Notes: a model not told the origin generated them from the sequence alone. Numbered from the stretch's first letter, positions 35,251-45,100 are shown. The stretch is DNA of 64,000 bases from Winogradskya consettensis (GCF_018332715.1 NZ_BOQP01000048.1:17471-81470), one strand, 5' to 3'. A program made the numbers and translations.

Positions 35251-35577
35251 GGTCACCTCCCACGTCGGCACGGCCCGACAAGGCCTCGTCAGTACTGCTG
35301 TCGTGCGGTTCCATCGGGGGTCTCTCCTCACGTCCAAGCGGGTTCGCGGGTGGGCGTACACATCGAAATACCCCGTTCCGTGCCGAACTAGTCGACACGG
35401 TGTCCGTCCCTCACCCCATCGAGACCCGCAAGTCCCAAGATCTGACATCCGACAAGCCATACGATCAACAACACCCCACCGGATCACTTCAACCCCTTTT
35501 TGGGTACGCCCGGAGCGCACCCGCCGTCCGGAGATCACGGGACAACGAAGGAGATCAACTGCCGCTAGGCTGCTGCG
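35251..35577. other. Intergenic region, no gene
   Basis: 327 bases between divergent genes. I see no convincing ORF or RNA; a small palindrome GACACGGTGTC lies at 35394-35404 and could be an operator. Confidence 0.4.
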
Positions 35578-35910
35578 ATGTCGTTCCGCCGAACGTTCCG
35601 CGCCGATGTCCGCGAGCAGACCGCCGCGCAGACCGAGAGCCCCGCCGTAGCCCGGGTCCGGTTCTACGCGGCCAACCTCAGCATCCTCTTCGGGCTCATC
35701 GGGCTGGTCTCCATCATTCCGTTGATGGCGGGCGACATCTCGTGGGCGGCCGCACCTGGCTGCGTACTCATGATTGCCGGTGGTGCACTCGGCGGAATGG
35801 TGCACGTGGCCGGTGGCGTGCAACCAGCTCGACGATTCGGACTCCTGGCGGCCATCTGCACCGTCCTCGGGTTCGCCGAGTTCTTCGCCACGATCTCGCT
35901 CACCTCATGA
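35578..35910 (+). CDS. Small membrane protein
   Basis: A 110-residue protein with a charged N-terminus (FRRTFRADVREQ) and about three membrane helices. I do not recognise a family. The stop overlaps the next start as ATGA, placing it in an operon with a WXG-type protein, so a role in assembly or secretion of that protein is possible. Confidence 0.65.
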   Translation: MSFRRTFRADVREQTAAQTESPAVARVRFYAANLSILFGLIGLVSIIPLMAGDISWAAAPGCVLMIAGGALGGMVHVAGGVQPARRFGLLAAICTVLGFAEFFATISLTS

Positions 35911-36992
35911 CTTTCACAGTGGAGCCGTCCGCGCTGGACGGTTATGCGGGCCAGATCGGCCGGGCGGCCGACGATGCGAGCGGGACGAAGAACTATCTCT
36001 CCGGCTACACCATCCAGGGCGGCTGGAACGGCGCACTGATCGCACTGGTCGGCAGCTCCTCGGTCAATTCCATGAACGCCGCGGTCGCAGCCTCCCAGAA
36101 AGCGTCGGAAATCCTCGCCGACAGCCGCCAAGGGCTGATCGAGGCGGCAAGTTACTACCGCAGCACCGATGCGGCCGCCGCGGCGAGGCTCGACGCCACG
36201 TTGCTGAGTCCCTGCGACGTGATCCCGACCGCGCTGGAGAACCAGTGGGCAGCCAACCCGTGCGCGCCGTCGTTCAGCGACTCACGGGAACCGTCGGGCC
36301 GGCTGAAGCCCGTCGACGACGTCGAGTATTCGCACCCGCTGGGTCTGCTCGACAACATCAGCGTCTCCCACTGGGCGCTCAAGGGCTTCGATTTCGTGCT
36401 GGGCTTCAACCCGCTCGAGAAGATCTCCGACTATTTCCTCGGTGACTGGCAGGCATTCGCGAAGGCGGGCAAGGCCATCAGCAATGCCGCCGACGCGCTC
36501 GACGACCTGGGCTACAACGTGCAAGGTGGAGCGATCTCCCTGCAGAGCAGCTGGCAGGGCGAGGCGGCCACTTCCGCGTACACACATTTCACTGGTCTGG
36601 CCTCCGGTGTCGAGGACCTGGTCGATCCGATGCGGGAAATCGCCAAGCAGTGCGACACGATCTCGCGTGGCGTCTGGAATTCCTGCGAGTCGGCCACCGG
36701 CTTCGTCAAAGGAATGCTCGACGCCGCGATCATCGCCGGAATCTCCAGCGCCGCAGGCACCATCACCGTCGAAACAGGAATCGGTGCCATCGTCGGATAC
36801 GGCATCGCCGCCATCGAGGTCACCCGAATCCTCGACATGTGGGCCGAAGCCACCAAGGTCATGACCACGGTCTACGGCCTTGTCCAGGCAGGCGCCGGCC
36901 TCATCGAGGCCCAGGTGTCCCGCCTGCAGGGCGCCGACCTGCCGGAGCTCTCGGGCTATGGCGGCTACCACCACCCGCTCGTGGCGAACTGA
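35907..36992 (+). CDS. WXG100-type type VII substrate-like protein
   Basis: A 361-residue protein. Residues 1-85 form an ESX-like helical hairpin with a WNG turn (IQGGWNGAL), followed by YYRSTD, which contains the YxxxD secretion motif. A second WXG-like turn lies in the middle (SSWQGEAATSAY, about residue 210), then a long hydrophobic glycine-rich part (about 265-310) that could insert in membrane. The arrangement fits a type VII secreted effector or toxin carrier. The C-terminus ends in LSGYGGYHHPLVAN and no toxin domain is visible. Confidence 0.72.
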   Translation: MTFTVEPSALDGYAGQIGRAADDASGTKNYLSGYTIQGGWNGALIALVGSSSVNSMNAAVAASQKASEILADSRQGLIEAASYYRSTDAAAAARLDATLLSPCDVIPTALENQWAANPCAPSFSDSREPSGRLKPVDDVEYSHPLGLLDNISVSHWALKGFDFVLGFNPLEKISDYFLGDWQAFAKAGKAISNAADALDDLGYNVQGGAISLQSSWQGEAATSAYTHFTGLASGVEDLVDPMREIAKQCDTISRGVWNSCESATGFVKGMLDAAIIAGISSAAGTITVETGIGAIVGYGIAAIEVTRILDMWAEATKVMTTVYGLVQAGAGLIEAQVSRLQGADLPELSGYGGYHHPLVAN

Positions 36993-37010
36993 CCCGGAGG
37001 ATCCCACCCC

Positions 37011-37334
37011 GTGCACGACAGCGTCTACGACCTCGCCGGCGACGACCCCCGCATCGCCAAATCCCTGCGAGCCAGCCTCACCAAACTCGCCGAAGGCCCC
37101 GACGGCCTCCTCAAGGAGATGGCCGAAGGCGTCCTCCACGGCGAGATCGACCTCCGCCAGGCCGCCCTGTCAGAGGCTTACGGCAACGAAATCGGCGTCG
37201 CCCTCGACAAGTTCACCGTCTATTACGACACCCTCGACCAGGACGAACGCAACGCCCTGGCCGGGCAAGCGGAAGAACAGCTGGACGTCCTGCTCGACGG
37301 CCCAGCCACCCTCAGCCGATCCCCGCAGGAATAA
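37011..37334 (+). CDS. Small hypothetical protein of the WXG operon
   Basis: A 107-residue helical, acidic protein starting at GTG 37011, 18 bases after the WXG gene. It contains YYDTLDQDE, a YxxxD-like motif, and may be a secreted partner or a cognate chaperone. I do not recognise the family. It overlaps the following convergent gene by 23 bases. Confidence 0.62.
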   Translation: MHDSVYDLAGDDPRIAKSLRASLTKLAEGPDGLLKEMAEGVLHGEIDLRQAALSEAYGNEIGVALDKFTVYYDTLDQDERNALAGQAEEQLDVLLDGPATLSRSPQE

Positions 37335-37845
37335 CGTACTCAGGAAACGGCTCTTCCTCCGGCTCGTTCCCCACCATCGCCCCGGTCGCCTGCGACTGCA
37401 GAATCACCTTGCTGCCATCCTTGCCCGTGATCCGCACCCCGGCCGGAGCGGCCCCCCGAGCATCGGTCGGCCCGAAATCCCCGAACGCAATCAGATCCCA
37501 AGACCCAAATTCATCCGGCCGAGCCACATCAAGCAACTGCACCACAAACATCGGCAACCGAATAGCCCGCCGATTCGGCGGCGGCATCACCTCCGGCATC
37601 GCAATCACCTTCTCCCCCGCCCGCGAAGTCGCATAAAGCGTCGAGGTCGAGGTCGAGGTATAGGTAATCCGCAACCCGGTCACACTCCCCTTTGGGCTGT
37701 GATCCTTAGGATTCCAAGCCTCCCCCAGCGTCCCGTACCGCTCCATCGAAGCAATATCAGGATGCCCACTGGCCCTGAGCAGCCCCTCAACAACGTCAAG
37801 AACCCGACCCACCTGCACAAACGCTCCGATCCCCGACCCAGCCAC
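37312..37845 (-). CDS. Hypothetical protein
   Basis: A 177-residue soluble protein of mixed alpha/beta pattern, starting at GTG 37845. Segments RITYTSTSTSTLYA and VVQLLDVARPDEFGSWDLIAFGDFG look like strands of a compact domain. No family is recognised. It could be an immunity or regulatory protein of the adjacent type VII-like genes, but its opposite orientation gives no strong support. The C-terminus is acidic (NEPEEEPFPEY). Confidence 0.6.
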   Translation of the reverse strand: MAGSGIGAFVQVGRVLDVVEGLLRASGHPDIASMERYGTLGEAWNPKDHSPKGSVTGLRITYTSTSTSTLYATSRAGEKVIAMPEVMPPPNRRAIRLPMFVVQLLDVARPDEFGSWDLIAFGDFGPTDARGAAPAGVRITGKDGSKVILQSQATGAMVGNEPEEEPFPEYVIPAGIG

Positions 37846-38105
37846 AACTCCCGAATCCTATCCGCAGGCAAGACGTCGGCCCGTCGCCTGCCGCCCAGGC
37901 TCAGCTCTGCCCGGGAGTCCGCCCAAGAGACCTCCCGGAGACAACGACGGGCCGTCCGGGCGCCGGCGGGTTCCTGGTCACACACACCCCGTGACGTTTC
38001 CGAGGCACAGGACTCCATCTGGAAGTCGGCGGGGCGGGACGCCCCAACGGCCCCCGAGGTGGCTCACCCGGTAAAAGTGGGCCACGGTCGCCTGATCGGC
38101 GCACA

Positions 38106-38488
38106 GTGCCATACGGATTCGACGATTTCCGCTCCTTCCAGGAGTTCGCAGGCGGGTTTCGCGGCTGGAGATGGGCTTTCAGCCAAGCGCGGTCACCGGG
38201 CGGAGCGCCGACACCCGGGGGCCCGTTCGACCAGGGCCGGCACAGTGACTTCGACATCGCTATCGCTGGAGATTCGGTTGCATCGCCGCCCGCGAGCGCG
38301 GGGTGCCGATCCGCGGCGACGGCATTTCCACCGGATCGCTGACGGCAGAGGATCTGCGGGCACTCGGGCTGGAGGGCGTCGTCCGCGATACGTCCCACAG
38401 TATCGGCGGCCGGGAGATCAACCTCATTATCTACCGGCCGATCAGCGATGCGGCGGCTCGCAAACCGACCATCAAGGTACGGTTCTGA
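38106..38488 (+). pseudogene. Remnant of a polymorphic-toxin nucleotidyltransferase-like domain
   Basis: Pieces in three frames join into one domain: YGFDDFRSFQEFAGG, then (other frame) GFQPSAVTGRSADTR, then FDQGRHSDFDIAIAGD, then VPIRGDGISTGSLTAEDLRAL and INLIIYRPISDAAARKPTIK. The S-x-x-x-G and SDFDIA elements resemble the nucleotidyltransferase fold used at the C-terminus of actinobacterial polymorphic toxins. At least three frameshifts and no delivery domain show it is dead. A broken gene for a likely immunity protein follows after 30 bases. Confidence 0.6.
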
Positions 38489-38518
38489 CCGCTCCGGCGA
38501 GACTGAATAGGAAGTGGC

Positions 38519-38854
38519 GTGCCACTCATCTACGACGTATACGGCTTGACCGAGCCGACGCTCGGCAATGAGCCGACCCGGCTCGCCGAGGGCTCTGGGC
38601 ATCGCATGGGAAGAACGCGACAGCGACTATCGCGGCCGATACTTCCAGTCGCCGGGTCCGCCCTCCAGCGGGGGTCGCCTACTTCTGCAGGCCAACGACC
38701 TGCGGGACGAAACCGGCGACCACCCTCAGCTTCCCGACCACCCGGACCACCGTTACCTGCTGTTCGTAACGAGTCCGCACATCCCGACGAAGCGCGGGCC
38801 CGCCTGGGCAGTCTGCCCCAATGGCAGTTCCTCCGTCGGCAAGAGCTGGACTGA
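38519..38854 (+). pseudogene. Frameshifted immunity-like gene
   Basis: GTG 38519 (with AGGAA ahead) starts VPLIYDVYGLTEPTLGNEP, then the reading shifts to ALGIAWEERDSDYRGRYFQ ... HPDHRYLLF, then returns to NESAHPDEARARLGSLPQW and stops at 38854. Rejoined, this is a protein of about 112 residues lying just after a toxin-domain remnant, the expected place for an immunity gene. Two compensating shifts at about 38592 and 38768 break it. Confidence 0.6.
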
Positions 38855-38857
38855 TCG

Positions 38858-39473
38858 GTGTTACGACTGCTCAGCGACCGGCCTGAGCGGCTCGCGACGA
38901 TCCCCTACCAAGCAGCTGCACCCGGTGGCGGATCCGAAGGTGCGCAACTGGCCGTAGAACGCCTGAGGGTGGACGCGCTGCCCGCCGGTTGCGATGCAAT
39001 TCTGGCGGCCGGCGATCTGCAGGGCATCGCGTCGTCGCCACTAGGAGGCCGGCCGGGCCTGCTCGGCGTCGCCGTCGCTGACTACCTGGAGCTCTGGGCG
39101 GACGCCGGCCTACTCCCGCAGCCGGACCTAGTCGGAATCCTGCTCACCCAGCTTCCAAGGCCTGACAGTCGCCGGCGTCAGCGGTGTGATCGGCGACCCG
39201 GCCCGCCCGTTACGGCGCACCGGCGAGGACTTCCTGGACGCGGTCAAATCCGCCATCACACCGCCACCTCATGTTCTGCTCCTGCACGAGGGCCCAAACG
39301 GTGAGACTCAGGACCAGCTGGGCAATGCCACCCTCAGAGCATTGCTCGACCGCCAGGCTCCTGCACTCACACCGTGCGGTCACGTCCACTGGGACAAACC
39401 CGCGGCGCGGCTGGGCACAGGCCACATCATCAACGTGGACGCCCGCGCCGTGATCCTCACGGCGACAGACTGA
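38858..39473 (+). pseudogene. Frameshifted metallophosphoesterase
   Basis: The first frame has CDAILAAGDLQGIASSP (metal-binding GD) and ends its homology at about 39150. A different frame then continues SFQGLTVAGVSGVIGDPARP, HEGPNGETQD and CGHVHWDKPAARLGTG (the GHxH metal site) to the stop at 39473. A shift of one base near 39150 joins them. The N-terminal DxH motif is not evident, so part may be missing. It belongs to the run of broken genes at 38.1-39.5 kb. Confidence 0.65.
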
Positions 39474-39585
39474 CACTTCCCCTGGGTTGACCGGGGAGCG
39501 TGACCACAGCATCTTGGGGTGTCCGGTGGCCGCCCCGGAGGGCCGCCAAGGCCGTGGGGTCTCCCCATCGCGCTATCGTGGGCTT

Positions 39586-39798
39586 ATGGCCGAGCCCCAA
39601 ACCGTCACCGTGCCGGTTGTCGTCGAGCGCGACGAGGACGGCGTGTGGTGTGCACACGCGCAGCTGCGTCCAGGCGTTGGCGCGCATGGCGAGGGCGACA
39701 CCGAGGAAGCCGCGCTGGAGGATCTCCGCGAGGCGCTCGTCGGGCTCATCGAGGAGTTCGGTGTTCCCCGGGAGCTTTCGATCACCCTCGCTGCCTGA
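39586..39798 (+). CDS. hicB: HicB-like antitoxin
   Basis: A 70-residue HicB-type protein with VVVERDEDGVWCAHAQL and EAALEDLREALVGLIEEFG. It has the RNase-H-like HicB fold but no separate DNA-binding tail. TATCGT upstream suggests leaderless transcription from near the ATG. It overlaps the hicA-like remnant by one base. HicB neutralises the HicA mRNA interferase by direct binding. Here it looks intact while its toxin partner is frameshifted. Confidence 0.8.
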   Translation: MAEPQTVTVPVVVERDEDGVWCAHAQLRPGVGAHGEGDTEEAALEDLREALVGLIEEFGVPRELSITLAA

Positions 39799-40017
39799 TG
39801 CCGCCGCTTCCCTGCGTCTCAGGGACGCGCATCGTGCGCGCCTTGGAGCGCCAAGGCTTCAAGGGTGGCCAGAATTGCCGGCAGTCACCACATCATGCGC
39901 CACCCGGACGGTCGCGGTACCACCGTCCCTGTGCACGGCAACCGCGACGTCGCCAAGGGCACCTTGCGAGGCATTCTCAGCGACGTCGGCTTGACGATCG
40001 AACAGCTCGCCCCCTGA
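39798..40017 (+). pseudogene. hicA: hicA-like toxin with one-base frameshift
   Basis: Starts MPPLPCVSGTRIVRALERQGF and then a GGG run (bases around 39860) carries one G too many. Removing it gives KVARIAGSHHIMRHPDGRG, containing the catalytic SHH motif of HicA, and a clean end TIEQLAP at 40017. The corrected gene has 73 codons including stop, normal for HicA. The actual reading frame departs before the catalytic His, so no active toxin is made unless the extra base is a sequencing error. Confidence 0.8.
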
Positions 40018-40147
40018 ACCCGCGGGCGACAGGCGCACGCAGAGCGCCCACCGCACCGCGGGATGTCCGGGGGCTCGGCCCCCGGAGCAGACATGACGAG
40101 TGGCATGGGCCCGCGGGTTTCGCGGACACAGCGCACCCAGCCACTCG

Positions 40148-40221
40148 TGGGGCGGGCGGGACTCGAACCCGCGACCGAGGGATTATGAGTCCCCTGCTCT
40201 AACCCACTGAGCTACCGCCCC
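40148..40221 (-). tRNA. tRNA with CAT anticodon (Ile2 or elongator Met)
   Basis: A 74-base cloverleaf: acceptor GGGGCGG/CCGCCCC with A73, D arm GCTC...GAGC, anticodon loop CTCATAA (anticodon CAT), T arm GCGGG-TTCGAGT-CCCGC. The anticodon arm (AGGGGA / TCCCT, then CGGTCG) resembles E. coli tRNA-Ile2, which is modified to lysidine by TilS, more than elongator Met. CCA is not encoded. Confidence 0.93.
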
Positions 40222-40294
40222 GTTCCGGCGGCGATCCTAACCCGTGGGCACCAGCGCAGGCCAGTGATCTACGCGGGGCGGCATTTCTGCCTTT

Positions 40295-41575
40295 TCAGCG
40301 GGTCGTTGCGGTCAGTGCGCCGAGGTCTTGCAAGACCGATCCTGCCGTACGCCAGCCGCTTGCCATGGCGCCTTGCAGGGATGGGCTGTCGCGGTGGTCG
40401 CCGGCTACGTAGAGGCCGCCGCCCAATGCGACTGGTTTTCGCAGTCTGGCCTGGGGGGTGGGGGCTGCGGGGAGGGCGTGGGGGATCGACACGATCTCGA
40501 GGAGTTGCCAGTCGTCGGTGGGGACGCCGTACATGCGGGAGAGTTCGACTCGGATCACGGCTTCGGAGGCGCCTGAGGGGGCTGCTACGCCCACGGTGGA
40601 GGCCGCGATGAGGGATTGGCCGGCTGGGGCGTACTCGGGGGCCGCGTTGGACATCACGATGGTGTTGGCGATGATTTCGCGGCGGTCGCCGTCGAGGAGC
40701 AGGGTCGGTTCGGCGATGGGGGCCTGGGGGGCGCCGAAGTAGTAGGTGGTGAGGCCGTTCATCGCGGGGGTGGGCAGGCTCGGGAGGAGCTGGGCGGCCG
40801 TGGCCGGGTCGGTGGCGACGATGATGGAGCGGCAGCGGATTTCGCCGCCTTCGGTGACGACCATGCCGGAGGCGAGCGAGAGGACTCTCGCGTTGATCAA
40901 CAACTGGGGGTACGGGAGGGGGCCCGCGATCGCGGCGGGCAGGGCTCCCATGCCGCCGGCCGGGACGCCTATTCTTCCCCGCGCGAAGGAGCGCAGGACC
41001 ATCGCCAGGACGTGGCTCGACGTGTCGAGGGAGCGGTCCGCGAAGACACCTGACAGGAACGGGCGCAGGACTTCTTCGATCATTCGGTGGGACAGGCCGG
41101 CCTTGCGGAGGGCTTCCTGGGTGGTCATTTCCGGGGCGCCGAGCAGCCGGGACGGCGGGTAGGTGGCGCAGCGGGTGGCCAGCGCGGCGAATTTGAGGCG
41201 GTCGGCGAGGGTGCCGACGCCGCTTCCCAGGGTCTTCGGGGCGCTCAGGGGCTCGCGGAGGGGGTTCTCCAGGCGGTGGAGGCGGCCCGCTCGGCGGACC
41301 AGCACGCCGGGCGTGAAGTAGCGCATGTCCAGGGCGTCGATGTCACAAAGCGCCGGCAGCCTTGGGTACGCCGTGTTGAGCACCTGGAAGCCGCGGTCGA
41401 GGTGCCAGCCGTCGATGACGTCCGTGGCGACGCGTCCACCCAGCCGGTCGGAGGCCTCGACGAGCAGCCAGTCGACGCCGGCGCGGTCCAGTCTGCGGGC
41501 AGCCGCGAGCCCGGCCAGACCGCCGCCCACGATGACGACGTCCACCTCTACCGGCTGCTCCAACAGGCACCTCAC
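40295..41575 (-). CDS. FAD-dependent amine oxidase/protoporphyrinogen oxidase-like protein
   Basis: A 426-residue flavoprotein with the FAD-binding VVIVGGGLAGLAAARRLDRAG and LVEASDRLGGRVATD near the start, and the C-terminal GGGLYVAGDHRDSPSLQGAM typical of the amine oxidase superfamily. GTG 41551 (directly before the Rossmann motif) is an alternative start. Substrate unknown; the family includes carotenoid desaturases, amine oxidases and HemY relatives. No partner genes identify the pathway. Confidence 0.88.
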   Translation of the reverse strand: MRCLLEQPVEVDVVIVGGGLAGLAAARRLDRAGVDWLLVEASDRLGGRVATDVIDGWHLDRGFQVLNTAYPRLPALCDIDALDMRYFTPGVLVRRAGRLHRLENPLREPLSAPKTLGSGVGTLADRLKFAALATRCATYPPSRLLGAPEMTTQEALRKAGLSHRMIEEVLRPFLSGVFADRSLDTSSHVLAMVLRSFARGRIGVPAGGMGALPAAIAGPLPYPQLLINARVLSLASGMVVTEGGEIRCRSIIVATDPATAAQLLPSLPTPAMNGLTTYYFGAPQAPIAEPTLLLDGDRREIIANTIVMSNAAPEYAPAGQSLIAASTVGVAAPSGASEAVIRVELSRMYGVPTDDWQLLEIVSIPHALPAAPTPQARLRKPVALGGGLYVAGDHRDSPSLQGAMASGWRTAGSVLQDLGALTATTR

Positions 41576-41649
41576 AGGAGGACGAACAACGCAGGCCCCA
41601 GACTAACGGGGTACGCCGCCCACGGCAGCGGAAAGCGCAACGCCACGGC

Positions 41650-42030
41650 TCAGGCGGCGGACAACTGGACCACCAGCGCAGCGGAGTCCTCCGCGAGGTA
41701 GTAGTGGCCCGGGTAGTAGTCGACGTGCAGGTGGCTCGTGGTGTCCCCCGCCTCGGCGACGGCTTCGAGGTTGTCCGCCAGCACGGCGAGGAACCGCTCC
41801 TCCCCCGCGATGTGCAGCGTGTCACCCTCGACGGTCAGCAGCACTCTGCCCGCGGCCCGGTTGATGATCATCCGGGCGAGGGCGCGGTCGTAGAACCGGG
41901 GTTCGGGGTCGGGTGCGAGGGACATTTCCCCGGCGCCGGCGCGGAGGAGTTCCACGAGCGCGTACATGTCGACGGAGGGGCCGGACAGGTCCATCTCGTC
42001 GGTTGAATCGCTGCGCAGCACCTTGATCAT
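41650..42030 (-). CDS. Hypothetical protein (Imm-like fold possible)
   Basis: A 126-residue acidic protein. It has a central helix pair (ALVELLRAGAG, ALARMIINRAAG), then strands and a closing HLHVDYYPGHYYLAEDSAALVV. The shape recalls small immunity or regulatory proteins, but I do not recognise it with confidence. It stands alone between the FAD gene and the large subtilase. Confidence 0.6.
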   Translation of the reverse strand: MIKVLRSDSTDEMDLSGPSVDMYALVELLRAGAGEMSLAPDPEPRFYDRALARMIINRAAGRVLLTVEGDTLHIAGEERFLAVLADNLEAVAEAGDTTSHLHVDYYPGHYYLAEDSAALVVQLSAA

Positions 42031-42054
42031 GCGGGTGAGGGTAGACAGGCCGCC

Positions 42055-42082
42055 GGCCCGGCCCCCGTGAGGGGACCGGGCC
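42055..42082 (-). terminator. Hairpin terminator of the large subtilase
   Basis: GGCCCGGCCCCC and GGGGACCGGGCC pair with one mismatch around a GTGA tetraloop, 24 bases beyond the stop of the subtilase gene. Confidence 0.75.
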
Positions 42083-42106
42083 TGCGGGTTCGTCAGCGGA
42101 TGGGGG

Positions 42107-45100
42107 TCAGAGGGTGCCCTTGCGGGTTGCGACCTGGTCGCGGAGGGCGCAGGAGATGACCGGGTCGAGGGTGAAGTCGGCGGTCAGGACGAAGCCGGCG
42201 CTGACCTTGGAGCTCTGGACCTCGGGGATCCAGCCGTCCTTGGCGATGATCGTCTGGTACGTGCCCTTCGGCAGCCACCACTGGTAGTGGCCGGAGGCGT
42301 CGGCGATCAGCGTGTAGCTGGTCGTGCCGTTGAGCCGGATCGTCGCCTTGAGCGGGGTGGAGGTGCCGTTGCAGGAGACGCCGGTGACCGTGCCCTGGAT
42401 CTTGCCCCAGCTGGCCGGCGGGGAGACGTTCATCTCCACGTCGACGTTCGGGACCGGGTACGGCGTGGCGGCACGCAGGCCGAGCTGGGCGGTGAACTCT
42501 CCGGGCTGGGCCACACCGGCCGCCGCGGTGGCGGTCAGTGTCACCTTGACGGACTTGGACTTGCCGGGGGCCAGCTCGAACGTCGCCGGGTCCTCGGTCA
42601 GCCAGGTCACGTCACCTTCGGCGTCACATTCGCCGAGGCCGTCGAGCAGTGCGGAGTCGGCGTTGCCCTCGAACGGGGTGACCGAGCCGCCGATGCGGTA
42701 GAAGCCGCACGCGCCGGCTCCCCGGTAACGCGGGCTGGCCATCGCCGGGAGCGTGCTCCAGCTGTCGGCGGCCGGGTCGTACCCGATCGTCTGGCTGGTG
42801 ACACCGCTGGAGCCGTTGGCCACACCACCGGCCAGGACGAGCAGGCCACCGGCCGCGCTCACCTGACCGCCCCACAGGTCGACCGGGGCGTCGGCGACCG
42901 CGGTCCACGCACCCGAGGTGGGGTCGAGAACCTTGGTGGCCTTGGTGGAGGCGGTTCCGTCGTACCCGCCGGAGCAGTAGACCTTGCCGCCCAGGGCGCC
43001 GCAGCCGATGAACGAGGTCTTGTTCGGGTAGGACGTCGTGGTGCTGAACGAGCCGGAGGCCGCGTCGAAGACGACCACGTCGGCCGTTGAGGCGCAGTTG
43101 GCGTCGAGGCAGCCGCCGACCAGGTAGACCTTGCCGTCGATGATCGCCGAGCCCGCCGCCGAGGCCGGCTTCGGGTTGGTCGTGGCCGGCGTCGACCAGG
43201 TGCCCGCTGCCGGGTCGAACACGTCGACCGTGTTCACCGGCGTGCCACCGGGGCCCCAGCCGCCGATCACGTAGAGCTTGCCGTCGACTGCCGCGGCGAC
43301 CGGCTTGGACCGGGCGGAGGGCAGGTCGGGCAGGGTCGTCCAGGCGCCGTCTGCGTAAACGAACGCCTTCTTCTCGGTGCCTGTCGTACTGCCGCCGCCG
43401 ACGGAGTAGACCTTGCCGTCGATCGTCGCGGCGGCGTTGTCGTAGATGGCCGTCGGGTAGTTGGGCAGGGCAGTCCACGAGTCCGCGGCCTGGGTTACGG
43501 CCTTGGGGTTGGTCGCGGCGAAGCTCGGCCCGGTCATGGCCGTGCTCAGACCCTTCATCTGTACGGTGGTCCCGGCCGTGCCCTTGGTCTTCAGCGCCTC
43601 GAAACCCTTGGGGCGTTCGAGGACGTCGACCGTCGTCGCGGCGTTACCGGTGTTCGTGACCGTGACGGTGGTGCTGCGCGTGGTGCCGTACGTCTGGAAG
43701 GACTGGATCTCGGTCGGGGTGACCGTCAGCCGACCCGCCTTGAGCGCGTAGTCCGCACGCTTCACGCCGTTGGCCGTAACCGCGACGGTCTTCGTGAGCG
43801 ACTGGTACGGCGCCTTGCTCGCGGTGAACGGGTGCGAGCCGGTGGCGGTGGAGAACAGCCAGTAGAAGCCGTCCGCCAGGTTCGTGTCGGCCGGGGTGGC
43901 CGCCGAGACGCCCTTGTCAGCCGGGGCGTCGTCGCTGGTGACCGTCACGCCGTTGAGCGCCAGGCCGGTGTTGCTGTCGGTGGTGTTACCGACGACCAGG
44001 CCACCCGGGATCGGGGTGCACGCCCGGTTGACGACCTCGACATCGTCGATCTGCCACCACCAGGAGTACGAACCGGCGTACCGGAATCGCACCTGGGCGG
44101 CGGCAGCACCGGCTGCCGGAGCGAGCGAGACCTCCTCGTTGGCCGGACCACGGCGGCTGGCGGTCTGGTGCCACACGTTGGTCCAGGTGGTGCCGCCGTC
44201 GATCGTGACGTCGATGTCGGCCGGGCTGCTCAGCGCGTAGAAGTCGCTCTTGAAGCGGACGAACGGCGCCGTCTGCTCGCTGAGGTTGATCGGCGGGCTG
44301 ATCAGGTCACTGTCCTGGGCCTTGCCGGAGCCGAGCTTGTCGCTGTCGATGATCGCGAAGCCACCGGTGCCGCCGGTCTTGTTGCCCCGGTTGCCGATGT
44401 CGGTGAAGCCCCAGCCGCCGCCGTCGGTGCGGTTGACGACCGACCAGCCCGCGGGGGTGCCGGTGCCACCGAACGATTCGGTGAGGGCGGGGGTGCCGTA
44501 CGCCGCCGAGTAACCGGTCGCGGTGCACGCGGCCTCGACGGGGACGACGATGTTGGCCGTCTTCGCGGCGGTGCCCACGATGACGTCCTCGGTGGTCGGC
44601 TGGTAGCCGGGGTACACCGGGGTCGCCTTGAGCTCGTACGACGTGCTGGCCGGCAGCGACACCGAATAACGCCCGGTGACCGGGTCGGTGAACACCGGGG
44701 CGCCGGGGCGTCCGCTGACCTCGACCTTGGCGTACAGCGGCCAGCCGTGGCCGGAGCCGTCGGTGACCGTGCCGCTGACGGTGACGAGCTGCGCCGGGGT
44801 CAGCGCGAAGTTGACCGTCTTGACCTCGCCCTCGGCGACCGTGACCGACGTGGTCTTCGACAGGTAGCCGTACTTGCCGGCGGTGACGTCGTACGTGCCG
44901 GCCTCGAAGACCAGCTGGTACTTGCCGTCGGCGCCGGTGGCGACCGTGCGGCCCGCGGCGGTGACCGTCACGTCGGCGAGCGGGTTGCCGGTGCTCGCGT
45001 CGGTGACCGTGCCGGAGGCCCGGGCGATCGGACCGCGCGGAGCGTCGAGGACCGCGTTGTAGACGTCGAGGCGGCCTTCACCCCAGACGTTGTTGTCCGT

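Noticed and set aside
35400..35906. N-terminal extension of the WXG-type protein to 35400
   Set aside because: It covers the small membrane protein in another frame; the ATG at 35907 with ATGA overlap fits better.
38106..40017. Genomic island bounded by the tRNA with an integrase
   Set aside because: The region looks accessory, but I found no integrase and no repeat of the tRNA end that would mark an attachment site.
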